Assembly: GCA_964019695.1 (NCBI GenBank)
Contig: OZ026526.1
Span: 11,687,754 to 11,751,753, forward strand
DNA from: Loripinus fragilis
Lineage: Eukaryota > Mollusca > Bivalvia > Lucinida > Lucinidae
Direction of reading: 5' to 3'
Length of the DNA: 64,000 nt
In this document: in pieces, positions 1 to 10,639 of the stretch
How positions within the stretch are numbered: the first letter of the stretch is position 1
Layout of the letters: every line of letters begins with the position of its first letter
Position numbers and translations under genes: made by a program
Notes under the pieces: generated by a model
Databases searched by the model: none
Told to the model about the DNA's origin: nothing
What the model saw: only the letters and a program-made list of their open reading frames with translations

Positions 1-33
1 GTAACGTTCATGCTGACGTATCAAGAGATCTGG

Positions 34-273
34 CCCCGATGTTATAAAACTTTTTTTCATGCTCAACTCAGCTGAGCACGAAATTTATTCTGCTCATAAA
101 TGTTAAAATGCCAACAATTGATGGCATTTTAACATTTATTAGCATGATAAATACAACATCTGAGAGACTTAAAGCAAGAAACTTCTTTATTTGTCGGTAT
201 TTTGATTTTTCTAAGCGGTTGAAATTTTGTGCTCAGTTGAGTTGAGCATGAAAAAAGTTTTATAACCTCAGGG
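34..273. mobile_element. Palindromic MITE, family P, copy 1
   Basis: Long terminal inverted repeats: the left end reads GTTATAAAACTTTTTTTCAT and continues through TGCTCAACTCAGCTGAGCAC; the right end (about 231-269) is its reverse complement. A second internal palindrome at 97-139 is centred on CCAACAATTGATGGCATTTT. A second copy with the same two nested palindromes lies at 49742-49982. No coding capacity, so a non-autonomous snapback element; the superfamily is not clear. Confidence 0.75.
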
Positions 274-300
274 CCTGATTTTAATTTTAGCCTTCCACAC

Positions 301-440
301 TGTGTAGACCTACAAGATGAACAATTATATCACAAGAAAGACTGACTGGAAAAAATTAACATTATATTTTACAAAATGATGGTCTTGGACATATGACAGT
401 TGATAGGATGATGTACAAAATGTGTAGCCCTACAAGATGA
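301..440. repeat. Short direct repeat pair
   Basis: The 20-bp stretches at 301-320 and 421-440 differ by one base (TGTGTAGACCTACAAGATGA against TGTGTAGCCCTACAAGATGA) and are spaced 120 bp apart. The rest of 274-568 shows nothing recognisable. Confidence 0.4.
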
Positions 441-568
441 AAAGGCTCTGCGAGACTGGTTGTTTGCGCTGCTCGCCAGAATCTTCGGTACTTGCTGATG
501 CGATAAGAATCCAAATTTTGTGGTTTGGACCAGTCATTCCGTCTCTTCGCCAGAAAATTTTCTGTTGC

Positions 569-823
569 CATGCGCGGATCCATAGGGGACAGGGGTATCG
601 AACCCCCTCCCCATGAAAAACTAAAAAAATCAGGGTTTCTTAGCGATACTGTTTCGGATCCCTGAAAAATCACAAAGCCACCTAGCCAGCATTCAATATT
701 GGGCCATCATCGGTTTTGCTGGCGGGTCGATGATAGCCCAGTGGATCCTCGCTCGCCTCATCAAAATAAAAAAGAATGTCAAAGTTGGACCCCCTCTGAC
801 AACACTTTCTGGATCCGCGCATG
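569..823. mobile_element. GCGGATCC-end MITE, copy 1
   Basis: The left end CATGCGCGGATCC (569-581) is inverted at the right end, GGATCCGCGCATG (811-823). The interior carries a C-rich stretch and the segment CATTCAATATTGGGCCATCA, which recurs in the copy at 3811-3999. Other copies: 38425-38789, 59298-59559 and 61979-62095. hAT-like by its ends and by a 7-8 bp target duplication at the 59-kb copy. Confidence 0.65.
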
Positions 824-1139
824 CCACAAGTCTACGCATCCGTACACTTGTATTAGCCCGACTGTTATTCGCAAGCAATAAAATCAGGTTTTCTCGTGCG
901 ATGATCTGATGCTTTGTATGTGTTTAATGAGAATTGCTTAACACCCAAATATAATCTGATATCTATTAGGAATGCAAATGTTAAGTTTGTCAGGAGAGTA
1001 TTGAAGTGGCAATCAATTTGGTTTGTTGGCGAAATATGTCGCTCATTTCGATAACGAGATCATCTGATTTGAATCTCCTCAAACACCACCTCGGTATGAG
1101 CTTTGTCGCGAGAAAAGTTTGACCATGTCTTTAGGTTTT
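824..1139. other. Unannotated stretch
   Basis: AT-rich sequence without recognisable coding potential or repeat similarity inside the window. Confidence 0.4.
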
Positions 1140-1458
1140 AAATAGAGAAGACTAGGTGAGTTTATTTTAATATCAAGTTTACCAGGCAATGTTTAGAGAA
1201 CTCTTGTTGAATCGCGAGGCTCTGCCTACTAAACTTGATATCAAAAGACGTGAACCTGGTATTCTATTTATCAGTATACAAGTTGATTCACTCTTCAAAT
1301 TGGCGATAGTGACGTAGATTTCGATTTTCATGTCGATTCAACGTCATGGACGATGGCATTCAAAAAGTGCAACGCAATGATGACTTGATTAAGGCACATG
1401 CAGTTTATCAGGTCAACGTGCAACAATGCAGTTTATATAAGAGGTTACTGATAAAACT
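1140..1458. mobile_element. Family E palindromic element, copy 1
   Basis: Starts with an imperfect palindrome (1140-1275: AATAGAGAAGACTAGGTGAG ... ACCTGGTATTCTATTTATCA) with inner stem TATCAAGTTTACCAGGC / AAACTTGATATC. It is followed by a roughly 180-bp tail containing GTGCAACGCAATGATGACTT and ending GTTACTGATAAAACT. The same head plus tail is seen at 4136-4486 and, split by an insertion, at 18665-18826 plus 24348-24558. Confidence 0.7.
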
Positions 1459-3812
1459 ATATATCTCTTAGAGGTTATAAAACTGTGTCTGCAGCTTTCA
1501 CCATGCTCACAGAGGTTGTATAACTTTGTTTATAGCTCTCACATTTTTAGAGGTTATAAATCTTTGTCAACAACTCTCATATCTTTTAACTGATTTACTT
1601 TCGCACATGGTGTCCTGGGTCAGGTGTTGTATTTGATTATATGGATTCCTGATATTAGTCTTCTTTCTTACTTTGTTCACAGCTCTCACATCTCTTTGAG
1701 GTTTTACAACTTTGCTCAAAGCATTCACATCTTTTAGGGGTTGTATAACTTTGTTCACAACTCTCACGTCTCTTAGAGGTTATGCAACTTTGTTCACAGC
1801 TCTCACATCTCTTAGAGGTTATATGAATTTGTTTACAGCTATCAAATCTCTTAAAGGTTATACAACTTTGTTCACAGCTCTCACATCTCTTACAGGTTAT
1901 ACGAATTTGTTCACAGCTATCACATCTCTTAGAGGTTATACAACTTTGTTCACAGCTATCACATCTCTTAGAGGTTATACAACTTTGTTCACAGCTCTCA
2001 CATCTCTTAGAGGTTATATGAATTTGTTCACAGCTCTCACATCTTTAAGAGGTTATATAACTTTGTTCACAGCTATCACATCTCTTAGAGGTTATACAAC
2101 TTTGTTCACAGCTATCACATCTCGTAGATGTTATACAACTTTGTTCACAGCTCCCACATCTCTTAGAGGTTATATGAATTTGTTCACAGCTCTCACATCT
2201 CTTAGAGGTTATACAACTTTGTTCACAACTCTAATATCTCTTAGAGGTTATACAACTTTGTTCACAACTATCATATCTAATAAAGGTTATACAACTTTGT
2301 TCACAGCTCTCATATGTCTTACAGGTTATACAACTTTCTACACAGCTCTCACATCTCTTTGGGGTTATACAATTTTGTTCATAACTCTCACATCTCTTAG
2401 AGGTTATACAAATTTGTTCACAGCTCTCACATCTCTTAGAGGTTATACAAATTTGTTCACAGCTCTCACATCTCTTAGACGTTATACGAATTTGTTCACA
2501 GCTATCACATCTCTTAGAGGTTATACAACTTTCTACACAGCTCTCACATCTCTTTGGGGTTATACAATTTTGTTCACAAACCTCACATCTCTTAGAGGTT
2601 ACAATACTTTGTTTACAGCTCTCACATCTCTTTGAGGTTATACAACTTTGTTCACAGCTCTCACATCTCTTTGGGGTTATACAATTTTGTTCACAAACCT
2701 CACATCTCTTAGAGGTTACAATACTTTGTTCACAGCTCTCACATCTCTTAGAGGTTATACAACTTTGTTCACAGCTCTCACATCTCTTAGAGGTTATACT
2801 ACTTTATTCACAACTCTCACATCTCTTAGAGGTTATACAACTTTGTTCACAACTCTAATATCTCTTAGAGGTTATACAACTTTGTTCACAACTATCATAT
2901 CTCATAAAGGTTAAACAACTTTGTTCACAACGCTCACATCTCTTAGAGGTTATACAACTTTGTTCACAGCTCTCAAACTCTTAGAGGTTATACAATTTTG
3001 TTTACAAGTCTCACATATCTTAGAGGTTATACAACATTGTTCACAACTATCATATCTCATAGAGGTTATACAACTTTGTTCACAACTCTCTAATCTCTTA
3101 GAGGTTACACAACTTCGTTCACAACTCTCACATCTCTTAGAGGTTATACGACCGTGTTCACAGCTCTCACATCTCTTAGAGGTTACACAACCTTGTTCAC
3201 AGCTATCCCATCTCTTAGAGGTTATACGAATTTGTTCACAGCTATCACATCTCTTAGAGGTTATACAACTTTGTTCACAGCTCTCACATCTCTTAGAGGT
3301 TATACGACTTTGTTCACAACTCTCACATCTCTTAGAGGTTATACAACTTTGTTCACTGCTCTCACATCTCTCAGAGGTTATACAAATTTGTTCACAACTC
3401 TCACATCTCTTAGAGATTATACAACTTTGTTCACAACTCTTTCACCTCTTAGAGCTTATACACTTTTGTTCACAGCTCTCACATCCCATAGAGGTTATAC
3501 AACGTTGTTCAAAACTCTCACATCTCTTAGAGGTTATACAATTTTGTTCACGACTCTCATATAACTTTGTTTACGACTCTCACATCTCTTAGAGGTTATT
3601 CAACTTTGCTCAAAGCTCTCACCTCTCTTAGGGGTTGTGTAATTTTGTTCACAACTCTCACATCTCTAAGAGTGTATACAACTTTGTTCACAGCTATCAC
3701 ATCTCTACGAGGTTATACTACTTTGTTCACAACTCTCACATCTCTAAGAGGTTATACTCCTTTGTTCACAACTCTCATATCTCATAGAGGTTATACAACT
3801 TTGTTCACAACA
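1434..3812. repeat. 39-bp minisatellite, about 55-60 units
   Basis: Tandem unit of 39 bp, core AGAGGTTATACAACTTTG then TTCACAGCTCTCACATCTCTT. Units at the left edge (1434-1596) are degenerate and are interrupted by a retroelement tail at 1597-1678; 1680-3812 is regular apart from small indels near 2640, 2915, 2975, 3560 and 3675. Because 39 is divisible by three and the unit lacks a stop in one frame, long artificial reading frames arise (1712-2635, 2648-2914, 3154-3564 and others) encoding a 13-residue repeat TSLRGYTTLFTAL. No signal, no non-repetitive domain and frequent frame changes, so I do not call a gene. Confidence 0.95.
1597..1678 (+). mobile_element. PLE-A retroelement 3' tip inserted in minisatellite
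   Basis: GGTGTCCTGGGTCAGGTG followed by TTGATTATATGGATTCCTGA and CTTCTTTCTTACTTT matches the terminal 80 bp of the PLE-A 3'UTR (compare 33385-33465). It interrupts the 39-bp array between degenerate and regular units. Confidence 0.7.
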
Positions 3813-3999
3813 GGGGGTTCCGACCTCTCCCTCCCTGTTAAATCACAAAGCTATAGGGTTTCTTGGCAATACTGGTCTGGATCCCCTGAAAACCACACAT
3901 ATACAAAGCCAGCATTCAATATTGGACCATTATCGTCCCACCAGCGAAACGCAATTTAAATCACGTTTCGCTGGCGGGCCTTTATTGGCCCACTTATAG
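3811..3999. mobile_element. GCGGATCC-family fragment with small hairpin
   Basis: Shares AAAGCTATAGGGTTTCTTGG and the TCTGGATCCCCTGAAAA block with 62025-62075, and CATTCAATATTGGACCATTA with 689-711. A short perfect hairpin, CCAGCGAAACG / CGTTTCGCTGG, lies at about 3941-3974. Begins where the 39-bp array ends. Confidence 0.5.
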
Positions 4000-4135
4000 T
4001 GGTATTTGGTTCCTCTTTCCCCTCGTCAACCACAAAAAGTACTGTACAGTACGGTAATTGTTGGGAACACGGCCACAAACAACAAACCAGCTTTTGTGTT
4101 ACCCTTCCATAATCAAGGTTTATCCAATATCTGTC

Positions 4136-4486
4136 AAATAAATAGAGAATACTATGTGAGTGTCTTTTGATATCAAGTTTACCAGGCAAGGCTTTGAGAA
4201 CGCTTGTTGACATCGCGAGGCTTGCCGAGCGATTCAAAATGCGTTCTCAAAGCCGAGCCTGGTAAACTTGATATCAAAATACGCGAACCTGGTATTCTAT
4301 TTATCAGTTAACCCATTGTTGAAAACTGACGTAATTTTTTATGTTTGGGTTGATTCAGCGTAATTAGCGACGTCATTCAAAAACTGCAACGTCATCATGA
4401 CCTGATAAAGGTAACATGCCGTGAGATAGGAAACGTTTATTAGGCTATGTTGAAACAATTCAGTTAATATTAGGGGTGACTGATAA
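4136..4486. mobile_element. Family E palindromic element, copy 2
   Basis: Best-preserved head of the family. Left arm AATAGAGAATACTATGTGAG, inner stem AAGGCTTTGAGAACGC / GCGTTCTCAAAGCC, loop CGAGGCTTGCCGAG, right arm ACCTGGTATTCTATTTATCA at about 4303. Tail CAACGTCATCATGACCTGAT to ACTGATAATATG. Confidence 0.75.
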
Positions 4487-5376
4487 TATGCAATAAAACA
4501 TTGATTTATTTTTTCAATCTATTGGAATGTAAGTAATGCACTTGGTCGTCGTTCGTTTTCTGATATTCGTTGAAAATGTTAGAAGGCGATTGTAATTTCA
4601 ATTTTTACGTCCTTTGTGACGTCATTTCGCGGAGCAACTATTTGACAATTTATATAAGAAATAAATCTGTACATGTAGCAGACACAATAATTGCTCAGTC
4701 ACAAATCGTAGAGGAAACTGTGGCATTCTTTGCTGAAATAGTACAGTCACCACAAAACTGGACTAAGTGTGTTAATGCAAATATAGGTTAACTCGTGAGA
4801 TGTTTGGCGTAATGTGACTTTTACTTAACGCACATTTGGAACTATTACTTGCGGAACTGCATGCCTCAATTTTGGTCTTTCATTAGGCCCTTGCTTTATG
4901 TGTGCTCTGGCGAAGTTTCGCTGTCTTTTCAAAGCCTTCACTGCTAGCATATGTGATACGTACCAAACTTTCATGATATGGCTCAAACGTAGATGCCTAC
5001 TTGTTAGAACGCCTTGTCGATGGCATAACGAGATAATCAATTAAGTCTTTCATGAATACAGAAAAAACGATAAGTATCTTTATTTATCGAATATTTAAAC
5101 ACCGTGCTGTGTATTATGTGCCTATGGGAATTATCTTGACAATAAAGCTTAATTGCTTTCAGTTCGCTGACCTAATAGGGAAACAAATTTGATTCTGTAA
5201 CGTCTTTTACTCAACAAAAGATCATCTGTATTCCAAGAAGCTCGCGTCTAATTGGACAGTTTACCATCCTGAGTCATGCACTCGGACAGTCTCGGTACAT
5301 GTACATGTATCAAAAGTATGCATGCCCTCTAAATTAGGTTACAAAACACCTTTCTCGTCATTATGAGATCAATCAT
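4487..5376. other. Unannotated stretch with two short unassigned reading frames
   Basis: Small open frames at 4570-4791 (+, 73 codons) and 4825-5040 (-, 71 codons) resemble no family I know and have no splice or promoter context I can defend. Otherwise nothing recognised. Confidence 0.3.
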
Positions 5377-5524
5377 GTTTTAGATCACACGAAAGCTAGT
5401 GACAGATATACACGAAAACGCTTTGCTGTGATATTTACTTACAACGGAGAGTTTTAGATCACACGAAAGCTAGTGACAGATATACACGAAAACGCTTTGC
5501 TGTGATATTTACTTACAACGGAGG
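5377..5524. repeat. Near-perfect 74-bp tandem duplication
   Basis: 5377-5450 and 5451-5524 are identical except the last base; the unit starts GTTTTAGATCACACGAAAGC and ends ACTTACAACGGAG. Identity this high in a decayed region implies a very recent event, or an assembly duplication. Confidence 0.9.
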
Positions 5525-5867
5525 AAATGCACATAGGCATTGATTGGTTGAATGATGGGAACGTTCTATTATCAGATATACACCAGTGAGAAGACAAGAT
5601 TCAATCAGCATGTGTCTAAAAGATGGCGGCGTATTCAACAACTGTGTAAATCGTAATTTCATATAAAAACGACATGACTAGGAAGCCATGAATGTTGATC
5701 AATTCTGATGTGTGGCGGAAGATAGAAAATACAATCTAATATTTAGAGAATCAACATGATCAATACATGAGTTTATAAGCTGAAAAATAATGGTGAAATT
5801 CACCAAGGAAATATTTAGGCTGCGGAAAAACATAATAAAATTATGTTAGCTAAGTATAGAAAAATAC
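5525..5867. other. Unannotated stretch
   Basis: No gene, RNA or repeat signature recognised. Confidence 0.35.
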
Positions 5868-6010
5868 AAATAATGTCAAAACGTAAGTGAGTATGATCAG
5901 AAAGTACCACAGTCACACTCTGTAGACCAACCCATGGCACCGTGAGGAAGACGCACAGAGCATTAAAAGTAACATGACAAGCTCCTGTGCTTGAAATCAC
6001 TGAAATCTTA
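5868..6010 (-). mobile_element. PLE-B 3'UTR fragment
   Basis: On the minus strand it reads as the PLE-B 3' end: GGTGCCATGGGTTGGTC followed by TGTGACTGTGGTACTTTCTG and ATCATACTCACTTACG, as at 47260-47360. 5'-truncated. Confidence 0.65.
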
Positions 6011-6062
6011 TGAGCATTATACCAAGATGGGAGCAAGCTCTAATTAACACTTATTTAAAAAT

Positions 6063-6298
6063 GGGCCACGTCGCGAGAAAATATGTCTTCGGGGTTTCGA
6101 CAAAACGAGTTTCAAACCAGTCTCCTCAGCTACAGAGACTAGCTAGAAAATTGAAATTTCACCTGTAGCAAGATAACATATAATACTTTCCAAAAACCGA
6201 ATAACAAAGGCGCTGATCAGACTGCGCGGATGCGCAGGCTGGTCTGCGCCTGTGTTGTTCGCAAACCTCCGAAGACAGGTTTTCTCGCGTTGAGGCCC
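6063..6298. mobile_element. Family C MITE, copy 1
   Basis: Left end GGGCCACGTCGCGAGAAAA and right end ACAGGTTTTCTCGCGTTGAG are inverted. The interior has CAGTCTCCTCAGCTACAGAG, the stem AAAGGCGCTGATCAGACTGC ... GGTCTGCGCC and GAAGACAGG near the right end. Other copies: 46402-46633, 49562-50007 (interrupted), 52509-52723. Shorter pieces: 13634-13722, 37381-37482, 49289-49398. Confidence 0.75.
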
Positions 6299-6774
6299 AA
6301 ATGATTCTTGACCTGATTCAGTAATATCACCTTTTTGTATGCGCTGGTTCAGTTCGGGTTGTCTTATACAGCGTCTGGAATTTCGTCGCACAGACGCAAT
6401 TAACGCTACAAAAAGCTATTAGGACAGCATATAACAACATAATGGGAACCAGCTACAGGAAGTCTCACATTTGGATTGCCTTCTATTGTTGCAAATCGGC
6501 GTCAGACATGACAGAAACAAAAAGAAATTAACCATTGCTGCAATTACATGATAATAAAGGAACATTCGAAAGACCTGGTTTAAGAAAAAAAACTAGATCA
6601 TAGGAGGAGACAGAAAGGTTAAAACTAAGAGCAACATTAAACTGATGCAAGACATTATTTCGACTTAGTTTTTTTCTTTGCCTAATAGTGCCGACTGCTA
6701 ATAATATCTGGATAAAGAAACACAGTGACTTAGTGTTAAAGTGTTAATTTGGATCGATGGGGTCTAAAATAGCA
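6299..6774. other. Unannotated stretch
   Basis: AT-rich, nothing recognised. Confidence 0.35.
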
Positions 6775-6975
6775 AGTGAGTAGGATCAGGAAATACCACA
6801 ATCACAAACTGCAGACAACCCCGTGGCACTGCGAGGAAGAGCCGCTCAACCATCACGAGACACCAGGAAGACAAATTAAGCAAAGCAATCAGCTCTCTCT
6901 TCCCCATCAAGATGATTGCAATACTAGAATGGACATAAAGTAACGTACAACAAAACATAGAACAATTACAGACTC
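6775..6975 (-). mobile_element. PLE-B 3'UTR fragment
   Basis: Minus-strand match over about 200 bp to the PLE-B consensus (GATGGGGAAGAGAGAGCTGA, TGCCACGGGGTTGTCTGCAG, TGTGATTGTGGTATTTCCTG, CTACTCACTTGC). Lies just downstream (minus sense) of a LINE RT scrap but belongs to a different element. Confidence 0.7.
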
Positions 6976-7049
6976 CCACTAGTTTGAAACGGAGGAGGCA
7001 CTGCTTTGTGTCCTTGATCAAGACATTTGATCCTCTGCTTAGTATTATC

Positions 7050-7150
7050 TATTCGCAATCGCCATTTATTACACCACTCGTGGACAAAATCAAGCATTAC
7101 TTGCAGATCTTCATCACTCTCTGACAACAGTATCTTGGACGTCATTATCA
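7050..7150 (-). pseudogene. Non-LTR retrotransposon RT fragment
   Basis: Minus-strand translation gives SKILLSESDEDLQ then VMLDFVHEWCNKWRLRID. This is the typical stretch that follows the YADD box in LINE reverse transcriptases of the CR1/Jockey/RTE type: an acidic LLxxSExDLQxMLD helix followed by WCNKWR and a hydrophobic strand. Only about 33 residues survive. The catalytic ADD box is absent and no upstream domain is present. The lower-coordinate side meets a SINE-like piece (7005-7050, TGTGTCCTTGATCAAGACAT) and then a PLE-B tail. It could be a scrap carried within a larger composite. The family assignment is by remembered motif, not by alignment. Confidence 0.6.
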
Positions 7151-7345
7151 TGTATCCTGTTTTATTGTGTCAATTTGATTCTTTACGTATAAATTTTGTA
7201 TATAATGTAAACGCAATAACATATACCACATATGTTTTGAAGTGACATAATGGCCCAGCCGGGTGTTAAACGTTAAACTAGTATGTTATTTTGCTTTGCT
7301 ATAAACATGTCACTATTAAAATTATCTTATCTTATTTTATCTTAG
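7151..7345 (+). repeat. Probable LINE/SINE 3' end with TTATC-rich tail
   Basis: ATGGCCCAGCCGGGTGTTAA followed by ACTATTAAAATTATCTTATC and more TTATC-like units resembles the simple-repeat 3' ends of CR1/RTE elements. Weak evidence; no target duplication found. Confidence 0.3.
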
Positions 7346-7500
7346 TATGCTTCATTTCTGGGGAGGACAGAACAATGTCCAAACAGGTTAACTGGTGAAA
7401 ACGGTGTTTGGGCCAAGATCATGCATGAACTCGAAACTAGATGAATTATTGCATACACGTAGTCATTTTTATACAGCGCATGCGCAGCTATCTATTAATT

Positions 7501-7574
<74 letters not shown>

Positions 7575-7655
7575 GGATGGATGGATGGATGGATGGATGG
7601 ATGGATGGATGGATGGATGGATGGATGGATGGATGGATGGATGGATGGATGGATG

Positions 7656-7724
<69 letters not shown>
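7501..7724. repeat. Compound tetranucleotide microsatellite (GATA)n(GGAT)n(GATA)n
   Basis: About 72 bp of ATAG units, about 86 bp of GGAT units, then about 66 bp of ATAG units, almost uninterrupted. The minus frames read as SIYL and SIHP repeats, which are artefacts. Flanked by similar GCGCATG motifs on both sides (7477-7483 and 7728-7734). Confidence 0.98.
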
Positions 7725-7725
<1 letters not shown>

Positions 7726-7734
7726 GTGCGCATG

Positions 7735-7805
7735 TATTATTGAGGTTATTAAACGAATTAAGTGAAAGAGAAAAATACGAGGCTTGTCGAGCATTTAATC
7801 GCTTG
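7735..7805. mobile_element. Relic of palindromic E/F-type head
   Basis: Contains TTATTAAACGAATTAAGTGA and ACGAGGCTTGTCGAGCATTT, matching the family F head (9085-9135) and its loop, but the right arm is missing where the PLE-A copy begins. Confidence 0.45.
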
Positions 7806-7809
7806 TTTG

Positions 7810-8605
7810 CATAAATTGCTCCTTTGTTAGGGGCTTTCGGAGCCAGAGTTTAATGGCGACATAGTGTATAAATAAAGAAAATTGTTGGTACTTATAATTT
7901 AAGCGCAGTTTTTTAAAATAATTTTTCATTATAAAAACATTGGCTATAACATTTATGTATTGTGACAGGCTGCATGCTTGGTGGTCAACCAAATCACGGT
8001 TGAAAACTTTGCTTTTCACTTTAATTGCACGCCAGCGGTTCGGATCTCAGACTCTATGACGGTTCGGACTTAAAGACCTACCTGTACATAGATGAGAGGG
8101 TTTAGGCCTGGTGTCATGTCTTTCGTTGGGCCCACCAGCGTTTAACTGTTGGATTTCGTTTGCTCCGGTATTCAGTTGAGTCATTATTATTGTTTGAGCT
8201 CCTCCTTTATCTTAATTTGTATGTTTTAGGAGATGATGCTTCGATAAGTTAGGAACATTTCATGTGAACCTAACATCTCTGTGTCTTGATCCACATCAAA
8301 ATTGAGGTTGAGGTCGACTCCGTTAAACCTGTTTAAGCCCTCCAGTGATCTTTGTTTACTGATCGTTCCAAGGCGGTGCTTCCTTTGTGGATCCTTTTTG
8401 TTATTTGTGCTTTACGCTTGTCTTAATTATACTGTCTTGCCCGTTTCCTGCAGCCTTGTTATCAAATGCCAGGTAAAGACTGACCTCTTGGTACTCTTGT
8501 GTGGTGTTCTATTGTGTTTTGTCACTTTCCCATATGGTGCCTCGGGTAGGGTGTGGCACTTGATTGTATCAGTACCTGCATGATCTTTGCTTTCTTCTTT
8601 TCTTT
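7810..8605 (+). pseudogene. 5'-truncated Penelope-like element (ORF C-terminus plus PLE-A 3'UTR)
   Basis: The first about 250 bp are the degraded C-terminal coding end of the retroelement. In shifting frames it reads [27 protein letters not shown] and ACLVVNQITVENFAF, collinear with the better copy at 32655-32921. Stops replace codons in several places, so nothing is translatable. From about 8060 it continues into the PLE-A 3'UTR: TTAACTGTTGGATTTCGTTT, GTTAAACCTGTTTAAGCCCT, the GTTCCAAGGCGGTGCTTC block, TGACCTCTTGG, and finally GGTGTGGCACTTGATTGTAT near 8548. The copy lacks the RT catalytic core, as expected for 5' truncation during target-primed reverse transcription. Its left end abuts a palindromic MITE relic and the GATA microsatellite. 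Confidence 0.75.
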
Positions 8606-9029
8606 TAATAAATTTAATAACAAAGGAGCACGTACATTACATGCTATTTATCATAATGTGACACACACATTTCTTCGAAATTGCATGTTTAGAGTAAGTA
8701 TATACGCGCGACATTGGTTATGACAATCATTTACATACCGTTATTAAATTTGTATACCATATGTGGTTTATCGGTTTTAATACATGGTGTTACATGTAAA
8801 TCACTCACAAACGACATAATTATGATACATGGAACCATCAATAACTAAAATCATAATAGTTCAAACCAACCAGTTTAAATAAGGTTGACTTTGGGACGCA
8901 TGCTATTGAGATCGGGAGTCAGTTTTAAAAAAATAATCTTGAGAAGAGCTGTGAGGGATTTTTTGTTTTTAAGCATTATGCAATATCTCTTTTGGTAGAA
9001 ATTAGAACTATACTATTCCTATTTGCCGA
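8606..9029. other. Unannotated stretch with weak family F tail similarity
   Basis: 8755-8815 (ACCATATGTGGTTTATCGGT, then ACATGGTGTTACATG) resembles the tail of family F (9335-9380). Otherwise nothing. Confidence 0.3.
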
Positions 9030-9412
9030 ATATCCGCTAAATAGAGGATCTTACATGAGTGCTTATGTTTTATTGAATTTATTAAACGAGTTGGGGAAAA
9101 GAGATAAAATGCGAGGCTTGCCGAGCATTTTATCTCTTTTTCGCAACGAGTTTAATAAGTTCAATAATACAAGAGCACGAATGTTAGATTCTATTTATCA
9201 TATGACATTAAGATTACTTCGAAATCTCATTTCTGGCGTCAAAACGTTATAATTTTGTCATTATGGACGCAGCGTTGTTATGGACGTCATATGTACAACG
9301 TTGTTATGGACGTCATAACGTTTCCCGAAAATCGATAAACCACAAGTGGTTTACAGATTTTATTGCATGGCGTTATTTCACTCCCAGACGCGACGTCATA
9401 TGATAATGTACA
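9030..9412. mobile_element. Family F palindromic element, copy 1
   Basis: Head palindrome: AGAGGATCTTACATGAGTGC ... inner stem AAAAGAGATAAAATGCGAGG / GCATTTTATCTCTTTTTCGC, outer arm TAATACAAGAGCACGAATGT. The tail carries GTTGTTATGGACGTCATAAC and TTTATTGCATGGCGTTATTT. Loop CGAGGCTTGCCGAG is shared with family E. Copy 2 is at 12620-12915. Confidence 0.7.
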
Positions 9413-9439
9413 TATTTATTTTACTGAAACTACTGATAA

Positions 9440-9655
9440 CTCAATGCAAACTCGGTGGTCTGTTGTTGTTGAATCATTGTTTTTGTTTACTCCCATTGTT
9501 TGTCAGGGTTTTGTGTGTGGTCCTTGTTATGCGATCCAGTACATTGTGTCTAATTACTTTTGCATTACTTTTGCTATAGAAAGAGCTGGTTGCTTTTCTT
9601 TAATTGTGTTCTTTCTTTCGTGTGTTTATTTGACTATCATCTGCCAAGGATGTTA
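9440..9655 (+). mobile_element. PLE-B 3'UTR fragment
   Basis: TCTGTTGTTGTTGAATCATTG, then ACTTTTGCTATAGAAAGAGC and TGGTTGCTTTTCTTTAATTG follow the PLE-B order. The short reading frames on this strand are not genes. Confidence 0.65.
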
Positions 9656-9837
9656 ATGTTACCTCTGTGAATCTATATACCGACCTCTACTACGCCATAT
9701 CTATCTACGGTTAACGAGTTAGACCAGAACTTTACATCTAACTTATGTGGTTTAAACATCTACTAAAATAAGTATTTGTGGGGTTTGCTAAAATTAGTAA
9801 TGAAAATATCAATACATTTAAAACTCATCAGACTTTA

Positions 9838-9965
9838 AAAGTTCCATGTGGCTGTTCCTCTCCTGTGTCTCTTCCTCGTGGTGCCGTGGGTTGTTCTGTA
9901 ATTGTCACATTTTCTGTTCACGCTCATTGCTTTTTCTGGTCCCGAACACTTCCAGCCGAGAGTCG
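9838..9965 (+). mobile_element. PLE-B 3'UTR fragment (distal part)
   Basis: TGTGGCTGTTCCTCTCCTGT, TCTTCCTCGTGGTGCCGTGG and TTGTCACATTTTC match the end of the PLE-B sequence. Possibly the remainder of the copy ending at 9655, separated by an unrelated 180 bp. Confidence 0.45.
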
Positions 9966-10639
9966 AGATTATCAGTTTACTCCCCTATTTCATATCTGTG
10001 TTGTTTCTTTTTAGATGCATGGAGAGCATCTGTAATATAGACAGGAGTGTTAGTTACGGAAATGTTTGAAAAGAAATGAAATAATGCGTAGATTATGCTT
10101 GTACTTTACGTCTAGACACAATCCGTTGAGCTCTGTCGTGAGACATCGTAATTCTTTCCTCTTTTTAGAAATCATCTTGTAAACCTACAGGCCCAGCTAT
10201 CCAGAAATATAAGATCTATGCTGTTCGTTAGGCATCTCTATTTAGTTGCATGCGATAGATGTGCGAAAAGCGAAGACGGTTTTTTAGTACCAACAACATA
10301 TGTTTTGGATGAGAAATAAAGAAAATACTTTTTCAATACGCACTATTATCTGAAGGCCTGGTAATACGTCTAGAAGCATACTTACATGTAAATAAAATAT
10401 CATCGTTTTTATACGATTGGAATATCCTATTAAGATTCAGCTCGTATAGACTGATTAACTTGCTTTTGCTGACGAGTCGTTGGTGCATTCGTTTTGCTTG
10501 GGAATGTGTCCAAGTACGAATGCTTCTTATATTAAATTAGCATCTCCAAAGTACAAATCTGCAATAAATTTATATTACTAGCAGATGCCTTCTATAAGTA
10601 GTTTACACTGTGGAAACTTTAGTTAAACATATTTAAGAC
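9966..10639. other. Unannotated stretch
   Basis: AT-rich; nothing recognised on either strand. Confidence 0.35.

Noticed and set aside
1712..3959. Repeat-protein gene of 13-residue units
   Set aside because: Frames shift repeatedly, no unique domain or signal peptide is present, and DNA-level repetition explains it; kept only as a finding to test.
7488..7794. Open frames with SIYL and SIHP repeats
   Set aside because: They arise only from GATA/GGAT tetranucleotides.
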